Under the pieces are notes generated by a model that was given only the letters and a program-made list of their open reading frames with translations, ran no database searches and was not told the DNA's origin. 64,000 bases of DNA from Phylloscopus collybita. Taxonomy: Eukaryota > Chordata > Aves > Passeriformes > Phylloscopidae. The translations under genes and the position numbers were made by a program. Below are positions 1 to 12,400 of this stretch, in pieces. Position 1 is the first letter of the stretch, and the number at the start of each line of letters is the position of its first letter. Location of the stretch: NCBI GenBank assembly GCA_027886175.1, contig JAJNNQ010000016.1, positions 2,583,501-2,647,500 on the forward strand. Direction: 5' to 3'.

Positions 1-414
1 CATGGCTGTGGTTGTCTGGCTTCTTTACTTTTGAACCAATTTACTGTTTTCTTGTTGCCACTTGGAATAATTCCTCTAAAGGCTGAACCTTCCATTGCTG
101 GGCAAATTTTGCACTTGGCTAAAAGTATTCAAATGTTATCTGAGGCTTTCATTCCTTCAGGTATTTCTTCTCCCCCAGGTGTTGAGAAATCTCACAGTGG
201 TGGCTGGCAGGGTAAGGAAAATGTAAAGCAAAAAGGCTGCAGTGAATGGCTGGTACAGATTTTTAAATGGGGAGGTGTCACCCTGAGCCAGCTGAAGTTG
301 ACACTGGTATGCCTGAAAGTACCACTAAAAGCATAAAGCAGTTTAAGTCAAGTGGCATTTTGGAAGTGAAGTCAGGGTTTTTCAGAGATCACACTTCAGC
401 AAAAGCAGACATTC

Positions 415-438
415 TTTTTTTTTTTTTTTTTTTTTTTT
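415..438. repeat. poly(T) tract, 24 bp
   Basis: An uninterrupted run of T. No target duplication or transcript-like sequence was seen beside it, so it is read as a simple repeat rather than the tail of a retrocopy. Confidence 0.9.
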
Positions 439-1084
439 GGCTTTCTCTGGTAGAAATCCAGATGCGTGCTTTAAAGCTCAGTTTACTCTGGCTGTAGTCA
501 AATAAGTAAAGACAGAATATTGGTCCAGATGGGGATGCTGAAATCACCAACCCATGTCTTAATTTCTCTTCTTTTCCTTCAGCTTCTCCTCCCTTTGAGA
601 TCAGGTCAGCTAAGAATTTTTCTGAATGCTGTGATCTGGAATAATTCCTTAAAACTGCTGAGTTATTTTAGATTGCTGATTCACTGCTGTCCTTCCTGTG
701 TCTTTTTAGGTTTTCAGTTCTTTCTGCAATGATTCTCCTCTGCTGTCAAGCCTGGGGCAGTAATACAAAGAAGCCTCTAGGCTTGTACTCAGTTCCTGGT
801 TGTCCCAATATATTGATTTCTGTCATGACAAAACAGGCTAATGGGGAGCTACCCCAGTACTTGGCATGATTATTCATCTTATATTTCTTGAAAAATACCA
901 TTTATTGGTAGCTGGCTTGTTAGAAGTACTGGATGAGCAGCGTTGAAATGAAATTAATTTGCTTTCTAGAAGAAATAGCCCAAGCAGGAGTTTTTATCAG
1001 ACTTCTCTCCTGCCTTGAAAGAGCCCAGCTGTTAGGATGTGGGAAGGGATGTGTGCAGGCTTCCCACTTACACAATGGTTGGCC

Positions 1085-1107
1085 TTTTTTTTTTTTTTTT
1101 TTTTTTT
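1085..1107. repeat. poly(T) tract, 23 bp
   Basis: An uninterrupted T run in otherwise unremarkable DNA. Confidence 0.9.
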
Positions 1108-2787
1108 ATGCAGGCTATTGGTAGGGGCTGCTCATTTATAACAAACTGTAGTAGTTTGTGTGATCAAGTGAAAAACTGTCAGGGTCATGTGGAAGGAAAT
1201 GGTGTTCCATTGGTGCAGAGCATCATCAGGTGTCATGAGGTAGATTAGTAAAAATAAATTTTCCAAGTTTTTCCAGCCGTACAGCCCTGGACTGTTATTG
1301 TAAAATGAGTAAAGGTACTCAAGATACACATTCCTTTGGGTTTTCTTTCCAAATCTGAAAAAACAAAATGGTCTATCTAAAGCCTCTTTAATGGAAAGTG
1401 ATTCCCAAGGGGTTAGAGAGCTGCTGGTTTTTTCTTTTTGTTTTTCCAGTAACTAAAAAGTTAGCACTGAAACAGGAAGTGCATATAAACATCTAACTCA
1501 GCAAACACATGACACATTTATATAGTGGAGAGTTTAGAGGTTAAGAGTGTCCAGTTGGTACTGGGAATGCTCCAAGTTCTCCAGGCTTCCAGCTTCATTG
1601 CTGTGCTTGAAACCTTAGGGGAAAAATAGAAGTACTTATCAAATGTTTGCATTTATCCAGTTACATGCAAGGATGATATTTTAGGGATTCCTTGAACTTA
1701 CTCAGTGGTTGTGGAAATTCTGTGCTCTGCCCTGTCCCATACCTAAAAGTTTTGCTGTTTGTCTAGCTGTTACTTTTCAAATTTCCAAACCAATTAATTA
1801 GAAAAAAAAAAAAAAAAAGAAGAAAAATCAACACACTGTAACAAGGGGAGAAAAAAAAAAATAAAAATTCATTACCCACGTCCCTTACTGCAAAAAGTTT
1901 TTTACAGAGCAGTGGTGGTGGGAGAAGCAGGGCCTGGAAGCTTTGCACGTAAAAATCAATGGTGGGATAATTTCCAAGGTCAACAGAATATGCTGTGGCT
2001 GTACTCCTGTAACCCCTAACTCCCATAAACACGTTCTTCCAACATGAAAAGTGCCCCAGCTCCTCTGGGATGCTCTGAGAGGAATGGGTCAGCAGGGGAG
2101 GCCTGGTAGTTCTGTCAGTAGTTCTGTTTGGTCACCCCTGAGCTGATGGCCCCTGCTGGAATTCCCACGTGATTTTTGGGAAAAAACGTGTGTCAGGCAT
2201 GCTGGGCTCTCTGAACAGTTGTTATTACTGAGCTCCAGAGCTGGAAAACTCAGGGGAAAAAAAAAATAAAAATGAAGTGAGGAGCAGAAGTGAAGGAGAG
2301 TTACTACTGGGTGATACTACAGCTGCTACTACTTAGAGTTCAGATAAAAAGCACAGATGATAGCGGGATCAGGAGGGGGCAGTGAGCAGTGATGAAGATA
2401 AGGCAGCTGTAGAGTGCAATCTGTATCATTCAATGAAGTGACTCTGCTCAGATAAATTGTTGTCATGCAGCCAAACCCAAAACCCTTTATTAAGGAACAA
2501 GGGAAACGCAACGAGGGACTGGATCTTCCGTGTATGAACCACGTAGAAAACTCCAATAAAAATCAAATCTTGGTTCCTCCTCAAGGGACAGATACTGGCT
2601 ACTAACAGGCTCTGGGATTCTAGCAGGGAAAATGCTGTGGAATAGTGGGAATCTGAAACCAGACAAGTAAATCAGACACGCGTTTTTATGCTCAGGGTGA
2701 CGAGCTGCTGGAAGAACAGTGGTTGGTTGGTTCTTCTCCTGGTGGTGGGAAGGAAATGGGACATCTGCCTGGTGTTACAGAGCCCAC

Positions 2788-2850
2788 AGTTGGTTTTTTG
2801 TTTTTTTTTTTACTTCCTTCTTGTAGTTGGTTTTTTTTTACTTCCTTCTT
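2788..2850. repeat. Two-copy tandem duplication with T-rich core
   Basis: The motif AGTTGG, a T run, then ACTTCCTTCTT occurs at 2788-2822 and again at 2825-2850. The copies differ mainly in the length and interruption of the T run, which points to local slippage or unequal exchange. Confidence 0.75.
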
Positions 2851-4560
2851 TTTGAGGAGTCCCCTTGAGTTCTATCCAAAAACTGATTTGGGGACTGGGT
2901 GTGCACAGGGTCACAAGTGCTGCTGGACAAAGCTGGAACCTTTCTGATCACCCCTGAAGTGCAAACGTATTGCAGCAGGAGTGTAGAGCTTGTTTAATTA
3001 AAACCCCAGCAGGAAATAGCTTTTTTTACAACGGTTGATACGCTGTTCTCTGGAGCCTGTCAGGAGCTGCCACAGAAAAGTGATCCAGAGATGTCTGGAC
3101 AGACAAGAAACACAAAATAAAACAGATGGGAAATGAGCTCCCACAGCCCAAACATGAGGGTTGTTGTTGGACTCTTGCAGAATGGCTTTTGAGGGCCCCT
3201 GCATTGAGGAACCAGAAACTGAGGGGGGAAACCAGCAAGGCACACACTCCAGAGGCTTTTCTGGATGGGTTCTTTCATGGGAGACTTTCAGGCTGGAATT
3301 CACTGTAGATTTAACTTCACATTAGTGGCTCACATCCACTGGAGAAGAATGAGATGATGTGAGTGAGATGTACTGCTCTGCTGCATCTCCAGAATGAGGG
3401 CAAGCTCTTTTGATAACTAATCATGATACAGTCACTGAATGTGCCAGTAGACAGCAGGCACCTCAGTGGTGTAATAGAACAAGAAAATGTTATTTAATGC
3501 TTGCTTTATGTACAGCTTCTGCAGAGTGGCATGAGTTTACTTGGAGCTATCTGTGCCTTCCATGTTGGTTTTGTTTTTAGAGTTTTAGGAAAAAAGAAAT
3601 ACTTTTACCTAGTTTTCCACTAGCTCTTTATCAGTAGATGAAATCAGTCACAGCTGATCAACAATTTTATAGGACAATGTGGGCCTGACTTAGAAAACCA
3701 ACCCCCATTCCTTTTAGGATGTTTACATGCTTACTTTTCTGCAGAAGCCAGGGCAGATGAATTTTTTGGTATTTTTTTTTTCCCCCCGTGTGAAATGGTC
3801 AGAAAATAGGTGTGAGTGGGAAAGAAGACTAATTCTGCTGTGGCATTTATAAACCCAAGTAACTGGGAAGGCTGCAAAGTAAAGCAGATATTACAAAGAA
3901 TCAGAAAATTTTGTGAGTCCTGAGGTTTAGTGTCTTTTTGTTACTATTTTTGTGGTTGTGTGGTTTTGTTTTTTTTTTTCAGGTTTGCATTAACACTCCT
4001 GAGGAGGGGCTAAGAGAAAAGAATTATGAGAAATGACAGTAGAATTTAGCAAGAGACTTGAAATTGGGAGGAAATGTGAGGGAAATAAATGAAAATTGCA
4101 TTGGATCTGCAAGTTTGAGATGAGGGAGGGAGGAGCTGTCAGGAGTGATAGAGAGGACAGCCAGGAGCAAGGAAGATGGGTGCAGGTAACTGAAGTACCA
4201 GTGTGAAGTAATGCTGTGAAAAAGAGAGTAGGGAGGGATGAACAGAAGATTTATAGGTGATTGGAATGTTACAGTCATGGAACTGAACTCAGAAATACCA
4301 GCTCTGGGCACTGCTGGAGCGGATAAACTGTTTAGCACAGGTTTTGAAGGCTGCTGTATTTCCATTTAGGTGTGTGATGTTATTCTGCGGCAAGTTTTGG
4401 CAATTTTGTTAATTGTGGCACTGCTCCATCTGGTGGAAAATAATTTTTTCCTGTTTAGCATGGACACTTCTCATATCTGATGGTAAAAAAAGTGATTGGA
4501 AAATCCCACCCCGTGTATTTCAATGCACTGAAAGCAAATAACTACACTTTCAAGTCCTGA

Positions 4561-4563
<3 letters not shown>

Positions 4564-4617
<54 letters not shown>
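4564..4617. repeat. poly(A) tract, 54 bp
   Basis: The longest uninterrupted homopolymer in the window. It lies about 285 bp before a (TTTTA)n array. Exact length is likely to vary between individuals and sequencing methods. Confidence 0.95.
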
Positions 4618-4620
<3 letters not shown>

Positions 4621-4901
4621 GTGTAAAACAGTGATAGGATGTTACATGAATATTTTTATATAATTCTCTGCTCTCCAGAAGTTTTTGATGGTTGTCCACT
4701 ATCTTCCTCCTCATCATCAGTGTTTTGGTAACAAAGGTTTGTCTTACATTTTTCTGTTAGCTGTACGTAGGCAGCATTGACTTGCTGTCTTCTGTCACAG
4801 GTCTTGTAGTTCCACTTTTTTTGGTTTTTTTTTTTTTTTTGTAAGCACAGAAAAAAGGAATTGTTGAGAACATTGTTTTTGTGAAATTTATGAGCATGCT
4901 G

Positions 4902-4977
4902 TTTTTATTTTATTTTATTTTATTTTATTTTATTTTATTTTATTTTATTTTATTTTATTTTATTTTATTTTATTTTT
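4902..4977. repeat. (TTTTA)n pentanucleotide microsatellite
   Basis: About fifteen nearly perfect TTTTA units. The purity suggests recent expansion. Confidence 0.95.
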
Positions 4978-6069
4978 TTAATTGAAAAGCATTAAAATAT
5001 GTACAGGGTAAAATGTTTAATCTGTTTCTATGACTCTGGCCCCAGGCCAGTGTTCCAGAGTTGATGCCCTGGGTAGGACACATCATGGCAGAGTATCAGA
5101 CTTCTGCTCTGACTGTAATTAATTGGCTCAGTGTGAAAAGAAACAGAAGGTGGATCTGCCATCACATGAGCCTTTGGAAGTGAGTTTTCACCTGAATACT
5201 TGAGTTAGCTTGGGACAGACCCAGGTTTAATGCAGAATTTGTCGTGTCTTTTGTGTGTTCAGTACTTCTGCTTCCTTTTTTTCTGCCCATGAGTTTGAGT
5301 CTTGACTTCTCAGTAGGATTCCAGGACACATTTTCAGCTCCCTCTCTTGTGACTCACAGTAATATTTCCAAATGAGTGCTTGCAGAGGCTTCTCTGTTGT
5401 GTCTTTCATCACCATTTTTAGATGTCTCCCTGTAAATGTCAGGCACTTCATCACTTCTGTGACTTCGTGTACCTTGGTGTGCAGGGCTGGTGGCCTGGGA
5501 TATCCCACCAGTGTGTTTATCTTGTCATCACCAGTTGTGCTTTGGACAGGACCTGCTCCTGAGCAATGCAGAGAGATGGCTGAGTGATTGCAGCCCTTGT
5601 TCTGTGCTCTCCCACTGCCTGAACTTGCCCTCTGGGGTCTGGCTGTGTCCCAGGACGGGGGAATATTTCCTTCTCCCCATGACTGTGGAGCTGGAGAAGG
5701 TGTTTCCAAAGAAGTTGCTGGCTGCATGGAGTGTGATGTACCATCTCAGCATTTTAGTCTGTCGCACAGTTGAAAACTGCAGCACATTCTAAACTGTTTA
5801 AGAGGATTTTTATCAAGATGATTCCTCTCGAATCCGCTGTGTGTCACCCCCTTGGTGATTTCTTTGGGCATTGCACAAGGATTGGCAGGGCTGCCTGATG
5901 GATGAGTCTGAATCAGATCCATCTGATCAGCAGGACTGGGGTTTGTGTGGTCACTCTTTTGGTGTCTGTGGGCTGTGTTTGAGTCTCAGGTAGCCTGGCA
6001 TGGCTCTGAGCAGTTATTCCCCAGCCGTGCTCTCACATTCTCCTCGCCCTTATTAGAAAACACGCTGGT
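4978..6069. other. Non-coding stretch containing one candidate minus-strand frame
   Basis: No gene is recognised. The only notable item is the 166-codon minus-strand frame listed separately at 5227-5727. The right edge is the boundary of the first LTR. Confidence 0.5.
5227..5727 (-). other. Candidate open reading frame, 166 codons, unrecognised
   Basis: This ATG-initiated minus-strand frame runs 166 codons and lies outside any repeat I recognise. The first half is rich in Ser, Pro and Gly. The second half is more mixed and charged. I recognise no domain, signal peptide or membrane segment. Overlapping frames of 60-100 codons exist on both strands, so the region is simply stop-poor. Chance is the leading explanation. 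A pseudogene relic or an unknown exon are alternatives. Confidence 0.1.
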
Positions 6070-6610
6070 TGTCCGGCGAGAGAGATGACCTGAAGATCAG
6101 GATACTCCATGGAACACGTGCTTTATTGGTCATGGGGAGGCAGCCTGACTGGGGAAGGGTCCAAGGGATTCAGTGCAAAGTCCAAGAGGGTCCAAGGGAA
6201 GGCGCGCAAAGAGAACGAGCTCCTTGTTACATTCCATTTTAACCCTTTCTATCGTGAATATTCTAATGAGCATCAACCAATCACCTTAAGATACAAAACC
6301 TACAGAATCTACACACAGCCTATGGGAACTACAACATTACAATACTACTCTACATACCAAAACCTGTGAAACCCACCTTATCCCTGATACCTGAGAAGGT
6401 CCAACCTTTTATTCATCCTTTTGTCTTGGCAGGGGTGTTACTGATTCACTCAGCCAAGCCCTTTCAGCTGCTTAATCACCTTCTTCCTGTCCAGCAACTT
6501 ACAGTACAAACTTTGCTTTTAATTCTATTCCTCTTGTGGGTTTCATACTTTTAGAATCTTTTACTATTAAATTATCTCTGCAGGGCCTAGTTACTTCATC
6601 CTCCCCAACA
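6070..6610 (-). mobile_element. Solo LTR of an endogenous retrovirus (ERVK-like guess)
   Basis: Read on the minus strand, the element starts TGTTGGGGAGGATG and ends CGCCGGACA, the TG...CA form of a retroviral LTR. A polyadenylation signal AATAAA lies at 6127-6122, about 55 bp from the 3' end, as expected for R/U5. The element keeps several CpGs in a CpG-poor window, which suggests a fairly young insertion. The flanks (gctggt on the left, gctctc on the right) agree only in the first three bases, so no clean target duplication is claimed. No internal retroviral coding sequence adjoins it. The family guess rests on remembered resemblance only. Confidence 0.65.
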
Positions 6611-6689
6611 GCTCTCTTCATGCACTGCCAAGCAATACATGCAATTTTATTGCCACCTTCCATTTCATGTAATACGTCTGGGTCTGTGT

Positions 6690-6748
6690 ATTATATTGCA
6701 TTGTAGTATATATTATTACATATATATCTATATCTATATATACACACC
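6690..6748. repeat. Degenerate (TA)n microsatellite
   Basis: Imperfect TA/TATC repeats running into a short AC-rich end. It begins 80 bp after the right end of the LTR. Confidence 0.8.
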
Positions 6749-8902
6749 TACACACCTGTCCAGGCTTTGTAGTCTGGCCAAAACAGTATTGCAACATGGA
6801 TTGGTTGATGTCTCATTGGGCTGGAAGCAGTGGATTGAAATTGCCCACGTGAAGCAGTGCTCTTCCCTCCAGCTTCAGTCTGCTTTGACAGTCTTGTCTC
6901 AAGTTGAAGGAGCAGGCAAATATTTGCTGGATTTGGAGTGGGTGACTGACAGGGTGCTGTCTCTCATTTTCAATGAGCATTTAACTGTTAGGTGTGAAAT
7001 GGAGGAAGTAGTGAGGGTAAAAGATGTGATTTCCCTCTGCTGCAGTGGTTTGCAGTTCACATGACAGCAGTTGGTACTGGCTGGAATTAAGTCTGGATTA
7101 AAATTTGGACACTAGCTGCAGACCCCATGCATGGAAAAAAAAAATAGAGAAATAAATTCCTTCATGATAGCTGATTTTTTTCAGAAATGCCTTTTGGTTG
7201 AAGTACTACATGTGTTTTACAAAGTTCATGTGCCTCTGCAGTTTATTTTAAGAGATCTGAATTTATTTGGTGTAGATTTATTTCAATTATCTAATCAGAA
7301 GCAGACACATAACTTCTTAGGCTGTCAAAGGTATTCAGGAATGTATGACAAACTTCAAAGGAATGTATAAGATCTTGCTACACATCTTACTGTGCACTTT
7401 TATAGAGAAGAGTTAATTAAATTTTCCCTTTCTGCCCAGAAATTACTTTTAGGCTAAATTAAGTATTTGAGGTTGTAAGGCTTTTCAGTGTTCTCTCTTT
7501 CTGCTTTAACTTTGTGGCTGATTAAACAACCAAATGCTTATCTGGATCAAAGAAATAATAAGCAGAGGGGGCATCCTTAGGCCAGTTATCAGTTGAAAAC
7601 AATTTAACTGTCAGGTACCCAAGTTCCAAGGCACAGAGCCCACCAGAGGGATGAAGCAGTAGGGACTGTGGGCAATAATGTTTACTTGCAAAGAGGAAAC
7701 TTCCAGGGGGAAAGCAGCTCAGTTCCCCAGCTCTTGTGTTTCTGCAAGAAGGGGTTTGCTGGGGAATAAAAGGCCTGTGCCACCCTTGGGAGTCCTGCCT
7801 GCTGTGGGGTGTGGTCCCTGTCAGGTGGGACACAAATTACCTGGGGACAGGGCAGCATCCTTCCCTGCCTGCAAATTGGGAATGCAGCTTATTCCTGGGT
7901 TCACTCCTTAAGTGGAGACTTAATTTATGTTCACTCTCTGGGAGGGAAGGGGAGAAGAAAAAAAAACAACCCCTCTGGTTATCTGAATGTACACCACTCA
8001 AGTCTGTTTGCAGGGACAATATTTCAAGTTATTAGTCCCAGCAATTTAGATAAGAACATGTGCTTTCCTACAAAAGACAAGGCACAGTGTCTTAGCATTA
8101 ATACCTGACAGAGAGTAACCCTGTGTGATAAAGTACATAGATAGCACAACAAGGGGTGAATTAGAAATGCCTGGGAAGATCTATGATGCCATTAGTAAAA
8201 CATGGAGATTTATGTGTGACATTAACATCTCTAAGACAGCAGCAGCAGCAGAGTAGTACTACTAAAGCTGCCTAAATGTTGGTTTGGTTTTTTTTTTTCC
8301 CTTTCCCCCAGATGCAATAACAAAGAGATCTGAGAGAAAGGCTTATCTAATCAGTAAAGTACTGCCTACAGTTTGGCCAGACCCAACACTCCCTTCACAT
8401 TTTCCTCTGTCTCCTCTGGCCAATGACTAGGACTGCAGTTTTTGAAAGTCCTGGCTGATGGCCACAATGACAGTGGCATTTTGGGTGTGACTGAACACAA
8501 GGGTTGGGTTGCCCTTTCCTGGCACTGAGGTGCCTTGCTGCCTGCAGGCAGTGCCTGTGTACATCACTGGGGAGAGTGAAGCAGAAAGAAAGGCCCTGGA
8601 GGAGCAGGACTGGCCAGCAGCAATCACCAAGCATAGACAGGTCCCTTGGGGTCCACTTCTTCAGCTTTTTGACTGCAGTGCTAGGAAACAGGTGAATTTT
8701 AACTCTGCTGGCCAGCTTGTGTGACATATTTCATCTTCCAGGGCTTGTAGGATGAGGGCACTCTGGCTGAGTGTGCCCTTTGCTGTGAATGCCTGGTGTT
8801 GTTGCTGTCATGCCCAGTTAGGTTGGGTTCTGCACGCTTGTAGAGTTGGGACAGCAGGGATGCATCCTTGCTCAGCCATGGGGCAGTCCTGTCCTGTGGG
8901 TT
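6749..8902. other. Non-coding stretch, no gene recognised
   Basis: Open frames are all about 110 codons or shorter and overlap each other on both strands around 7.5-8.1 kb and 8.4-8.9 kb. No domain or splice-flanked exon could be recognised. No repeat beyond short homopolymers was seen. Confidence 0.5.
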
Positions 8903-9450
8903 TGTTGTCTTCTTTTCTGTTTGAGCCGGGATTAAATGCTGAAGAGGTGCAGTTTGTGTTTGGACCCAGATGTTTATGAATTCTTATCCATGGTACAGTC
9001 TCACAAGCTGGGAGTTCTAGCTAACAAAGTAAAAAATGGCTCTGTCTCTCTTTTTCCAAGGTCTTTTAAGCACAAACTGTCCAACTATGAAAGGACACCT
9101 AAATTATTTTTACTTTTAACCCAATAACCAACCATCTGTGGCCAGCAATGCTGACTTTTCTACCCAGTTACAAAACACCACCCAGGCCCATGAAGAAGAA
9201 GGTGAAATAGAAGGACTCAGCCTCTACCCTAAAACCTCCACCTTGCTTTATATATGTTACTATATTCTAAACCCTTAAACTCTTAAGTTTTGCACCTGTG
9301 CTATCACACACTTCTATTCAAACCACACCCCCACAATCCCAGTGCTATCACTCAATTTTGGGAGCCTTCTCCATGGCCTCAGGTGGAATGCAGGGTTTGC
9401 TTGGGGGTCAGTGCCTGTCAGCACAGAAAGCCTGAAATTCTCAGTGCCCA
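8903..9450 (-). mobile_element. Solo LTR, ERVL-like
   Basis: On the minus strand this 548-bp element starts TGGGCACTGAGAATTTC and ends AGAAGACAACA, giving TG...CA termini. The flanking pentamers are gggtt (8898-8902) and ggatt (9451-9455), a 5-bp target duplication with one substitution. A TATA-like stretch (ATATATAAAGC on minus, near 9250) sits in the middle. A second, partial copy of the same family lies at 37236-37537. The sequence resembles a common passerine ERVL LTR as I remember it. No internal region is present, so it is a solo LTR left by recombination. Confidence 0.8.
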
Positions 9451-12400
9451 GGATTCCAGCACTGTCCCTCCTGCCAGGGGGGAGATTCTCTTGTCTTGGG
9501 CTCATCACAACACAGAGAGATGGAGCCACAATCATAACCTTTCACAGCCCTGGAACTGGAAAATATTCTGTAGCCTGTTGGGAGATTCTTGCTGTACAAA
9601 GTGAATTCAGTTAAGCAGGGGCTCATTTTCCAAGAGTGACCATTTTTACAGGAGATTGTCACTTGTGGAGAGCCAGCCTGAAAGTCAGCAGTCAGTCTGT
9701 GCTGTCTTAAAAAGCAGAGAAGAAAGGAGAAGGTGTCATTGTACCTTGAGGATGGAAAATTTAAGGGAGAGCTCAGTGTGCAAGTAGAGAATGCAAGTTT
9801 CTCTTGAGCAGGCCCTCACTGTGTAGTAAACTGAGGTATAATTATCTATTATTAGAGATTGTGCTTTCCTTCTCTTTGAGCTGCTGGCATTTATACATTA
9901 ATAGAAGTTCTGCTGGTTTTGAGGTAAAGCAGTTTAATATTGACAGGTTATTGGTCATGTGGGGGAAGTTGTCTGGTGCTGTGGTGGGTGTGCAACCCAA
10001 TAATGAAGAGTTTTGTTGGGACACTTGGTAAAGAACCTCAGAAATTTTGGAACCGGAATTTAAAGCTGATCTCAGCCTCTCAAGTACATGGTTAGTTTGC
10101 TGATTGGAAAAAAAAAATAAAGGTTGCTTGTAAGAAAGAATTATCTTGCTTTCAGATGTGGAGACCTTTGAAATTTGGTGAAGTGTCATTAATAATTGCA
10201 CATCATGTGTGAAAATGCTTCATCTGAAAGATCTCCGGGATCTTTTCACAGGTGAGCTTTGGCTCACAAAACACATTGAAAATATCACTTACATTACTGA
10301 AGCACAGTGAGCATGGAGATTTGGTCTTAATTTACACTTGAAGTAGGAGAGGGCAAATTAGAAAACCTGATTGATGACTATTGGGCTAGCTACCTGGCAG
10401 GATTTTGGGGTTTTCTCCTGTCAGCTGGAAACCAACCCTAACACATCCATCTGCTGCATACAGAGAGGGCAGAGAGACATTTCCAAATATCAGACATGCT
10501 GACTTAGTACTTTTTGATGCCTTTTTCCTTTTTATGAGAGAAGCTGACCAGAAACAGCTCCACAGTGTATAACCCTTTATTGTTTAGGGGTTTGTAAGTT
10601 CCACTTTATTTTTCACGGCGTAATTGTTTTAATCTCCTGGTCCAAAATGAAACAAACCCTTACTTTTTATGACGTGCGAGCATATATTTTTTACATTTAT
10701 TTCCATAACTTCCAATGGAAAGAAGTCCTCCAAGGAGCTGTAGTCAGGTTAATAAAGCTGGAGTCTGAGGCTCCACAGAGCAGGGAAGTCCTCGAGCCTC
10801 ATTGCATGACATGGATGGTTCTGGCTGCTTTACAGCAACAAAAGATGTCAGGGTGTAACTGAGCAGCACTTGTTTTCAGTAGGCACACCATGAAGAGCCT
10901 GATGGAAACTCTTCAGTGAGTTTTGGATCAGGTCATGAAACAGTTTGCCTCTGGAACACCACAGAATTTAGATTTAAGAACAGATTTTATTGGAGGGCAG
11001 GTTCTTTGTATATGTATAAAAAGACTTAAAAAATATGGCTGGAATAAGTGTTTGTGATTCCTTTAAGATCAAGAGGTGAAGCCATTCTAGTGATTTCTAG
11101 AGGAGAGTGAAAGTTAGCCTGTAGGAAAGAGATGCTGAGTTTTTGGCCCTGCTGAAACTGATGATGAAGCTTCTCCCCCATCCAGTGGTAGTCCCCAGAT
11201 TTGGCAGGCTCGCTGGTTTTCTGGCTGCTGACTGTTTTTAGCAATAACCTCTGGCCATAACACACCAGCTCTGAGGTAGTCCAGTGCCCTAGGCTATGTC
11301 ATGTAGCCTGTGAATCCTGCCTGAATGTTTAGGGCATAAATGCAGAGCATTTTAAATTCCACATCTTGGTATGCCTGATGCTCTGGATTGACTCCAGTTG
11401 AATGCTGTGTGTCCATCAGTGCAGCATCAAGTAGTTCTAACAGAGAAATATTTCAGACCCACTTATTTTGGCTTGACACTGGCAGGGGAGGAGAACTCTG
11501 CACAGAAGTTGGTGAGTTTTCATGTTTTCTAGAGTAAAATGCACCAATTAACCAAAAAAAAACCAAAAAACCCAAACAAAAACCAACCTCATAAAAATCA
11601 CCAGAATGGTTGTGCATGCATAATAGAAAGCTCCCAACCAGTCTTGTTAAAATTCATGTTTTACACTGTCACACAGAGTCATGGAATGCATAACAATAGT
11701 CTGGCTATAGGTCAAGGGTCTGTTTGTTCTTTCATATTTCTCCTTAATTTGGCAAGTGGACACGCTTTTCTGTCAAAGGGAAGATGCCAAAAGAAAGGGC
11801 AGGGGTTTTTTGTTCCAAGTTATTTTTGAAAGGCCTTGATTCTTGGATGTCTGATTAGGATATTTTAGACCTGGCTGTCATTACCCTGGAAATCAAATGT
11901 TGCAGCAGCTTAATAAAGGCAGCCAAAATCATTAAAAGCTCTCCAAAAAAATTCATCTGAAGATACAGTTTTGTTCAGCTGCACAAAACAGCAAGGCACT
12001 CATTGTAAGCTTAGCAGGGGACTCATATCTTCTATCTTACATCAGTTTTTAACCAGAATTAAGTGTGTCCTTTGAAGAGAGAAGGATGGGGTCTGCTGTG
12101 TTCTCCTTCTGTTCTCATGCACATCCACACACGTCTCTGCAGCAGAAGTTTGGTTCTGTGCTTGGGTTCTTTTCTCTTTTCTGTGTACATAATAAGCTAA
12201 ATAAAGATGTTCTGTGTGCTGTGCTTACCTGGAATTCCCACAAATTGGGGACTGAATTCTGTGGGAGCCTGAGCTGCAGGATCCAAGCTGGGCTGTGTGC
12301 TCTGCCCATCTCCCAGAGGTGAGGAGTAGCTCCACTGGGTGGAAGCACCTTCTTAGGTGAGAACCTCCTCAGCATTGTCAGGACCCTGATGGGAGAAGCT

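Larger units (their letters stand above)
1..4563. other. Non-coding stretch, no gene recognised
   Basis: No exon, RNA gene or mobile element could be recognised here. Open frames are about 110 codons or less and look like chance frames. The stretch holds scattered homopolymer runs (T at 415-438 and 1085-1107, A at 1802-1818 and 1851-1861) and a short tandem duplication near 2.8 kb. It also holds a purine-rich tract on the plus strand around 4020-4250. Intron or intergenic DNA would both fit. Confidence 0.6.

Noticed and set aside
6109..6554. Short plus-strand frames of 62-86 codons
   Set aside because: They lie entirely within the antisense strand of the LTR at 6070-6610.
9290..9662. Overlapping frames of 73-104 codons
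   Set aside because: They overlap the LTR at 8903-9450 and its right flank and have no recognisable domain.
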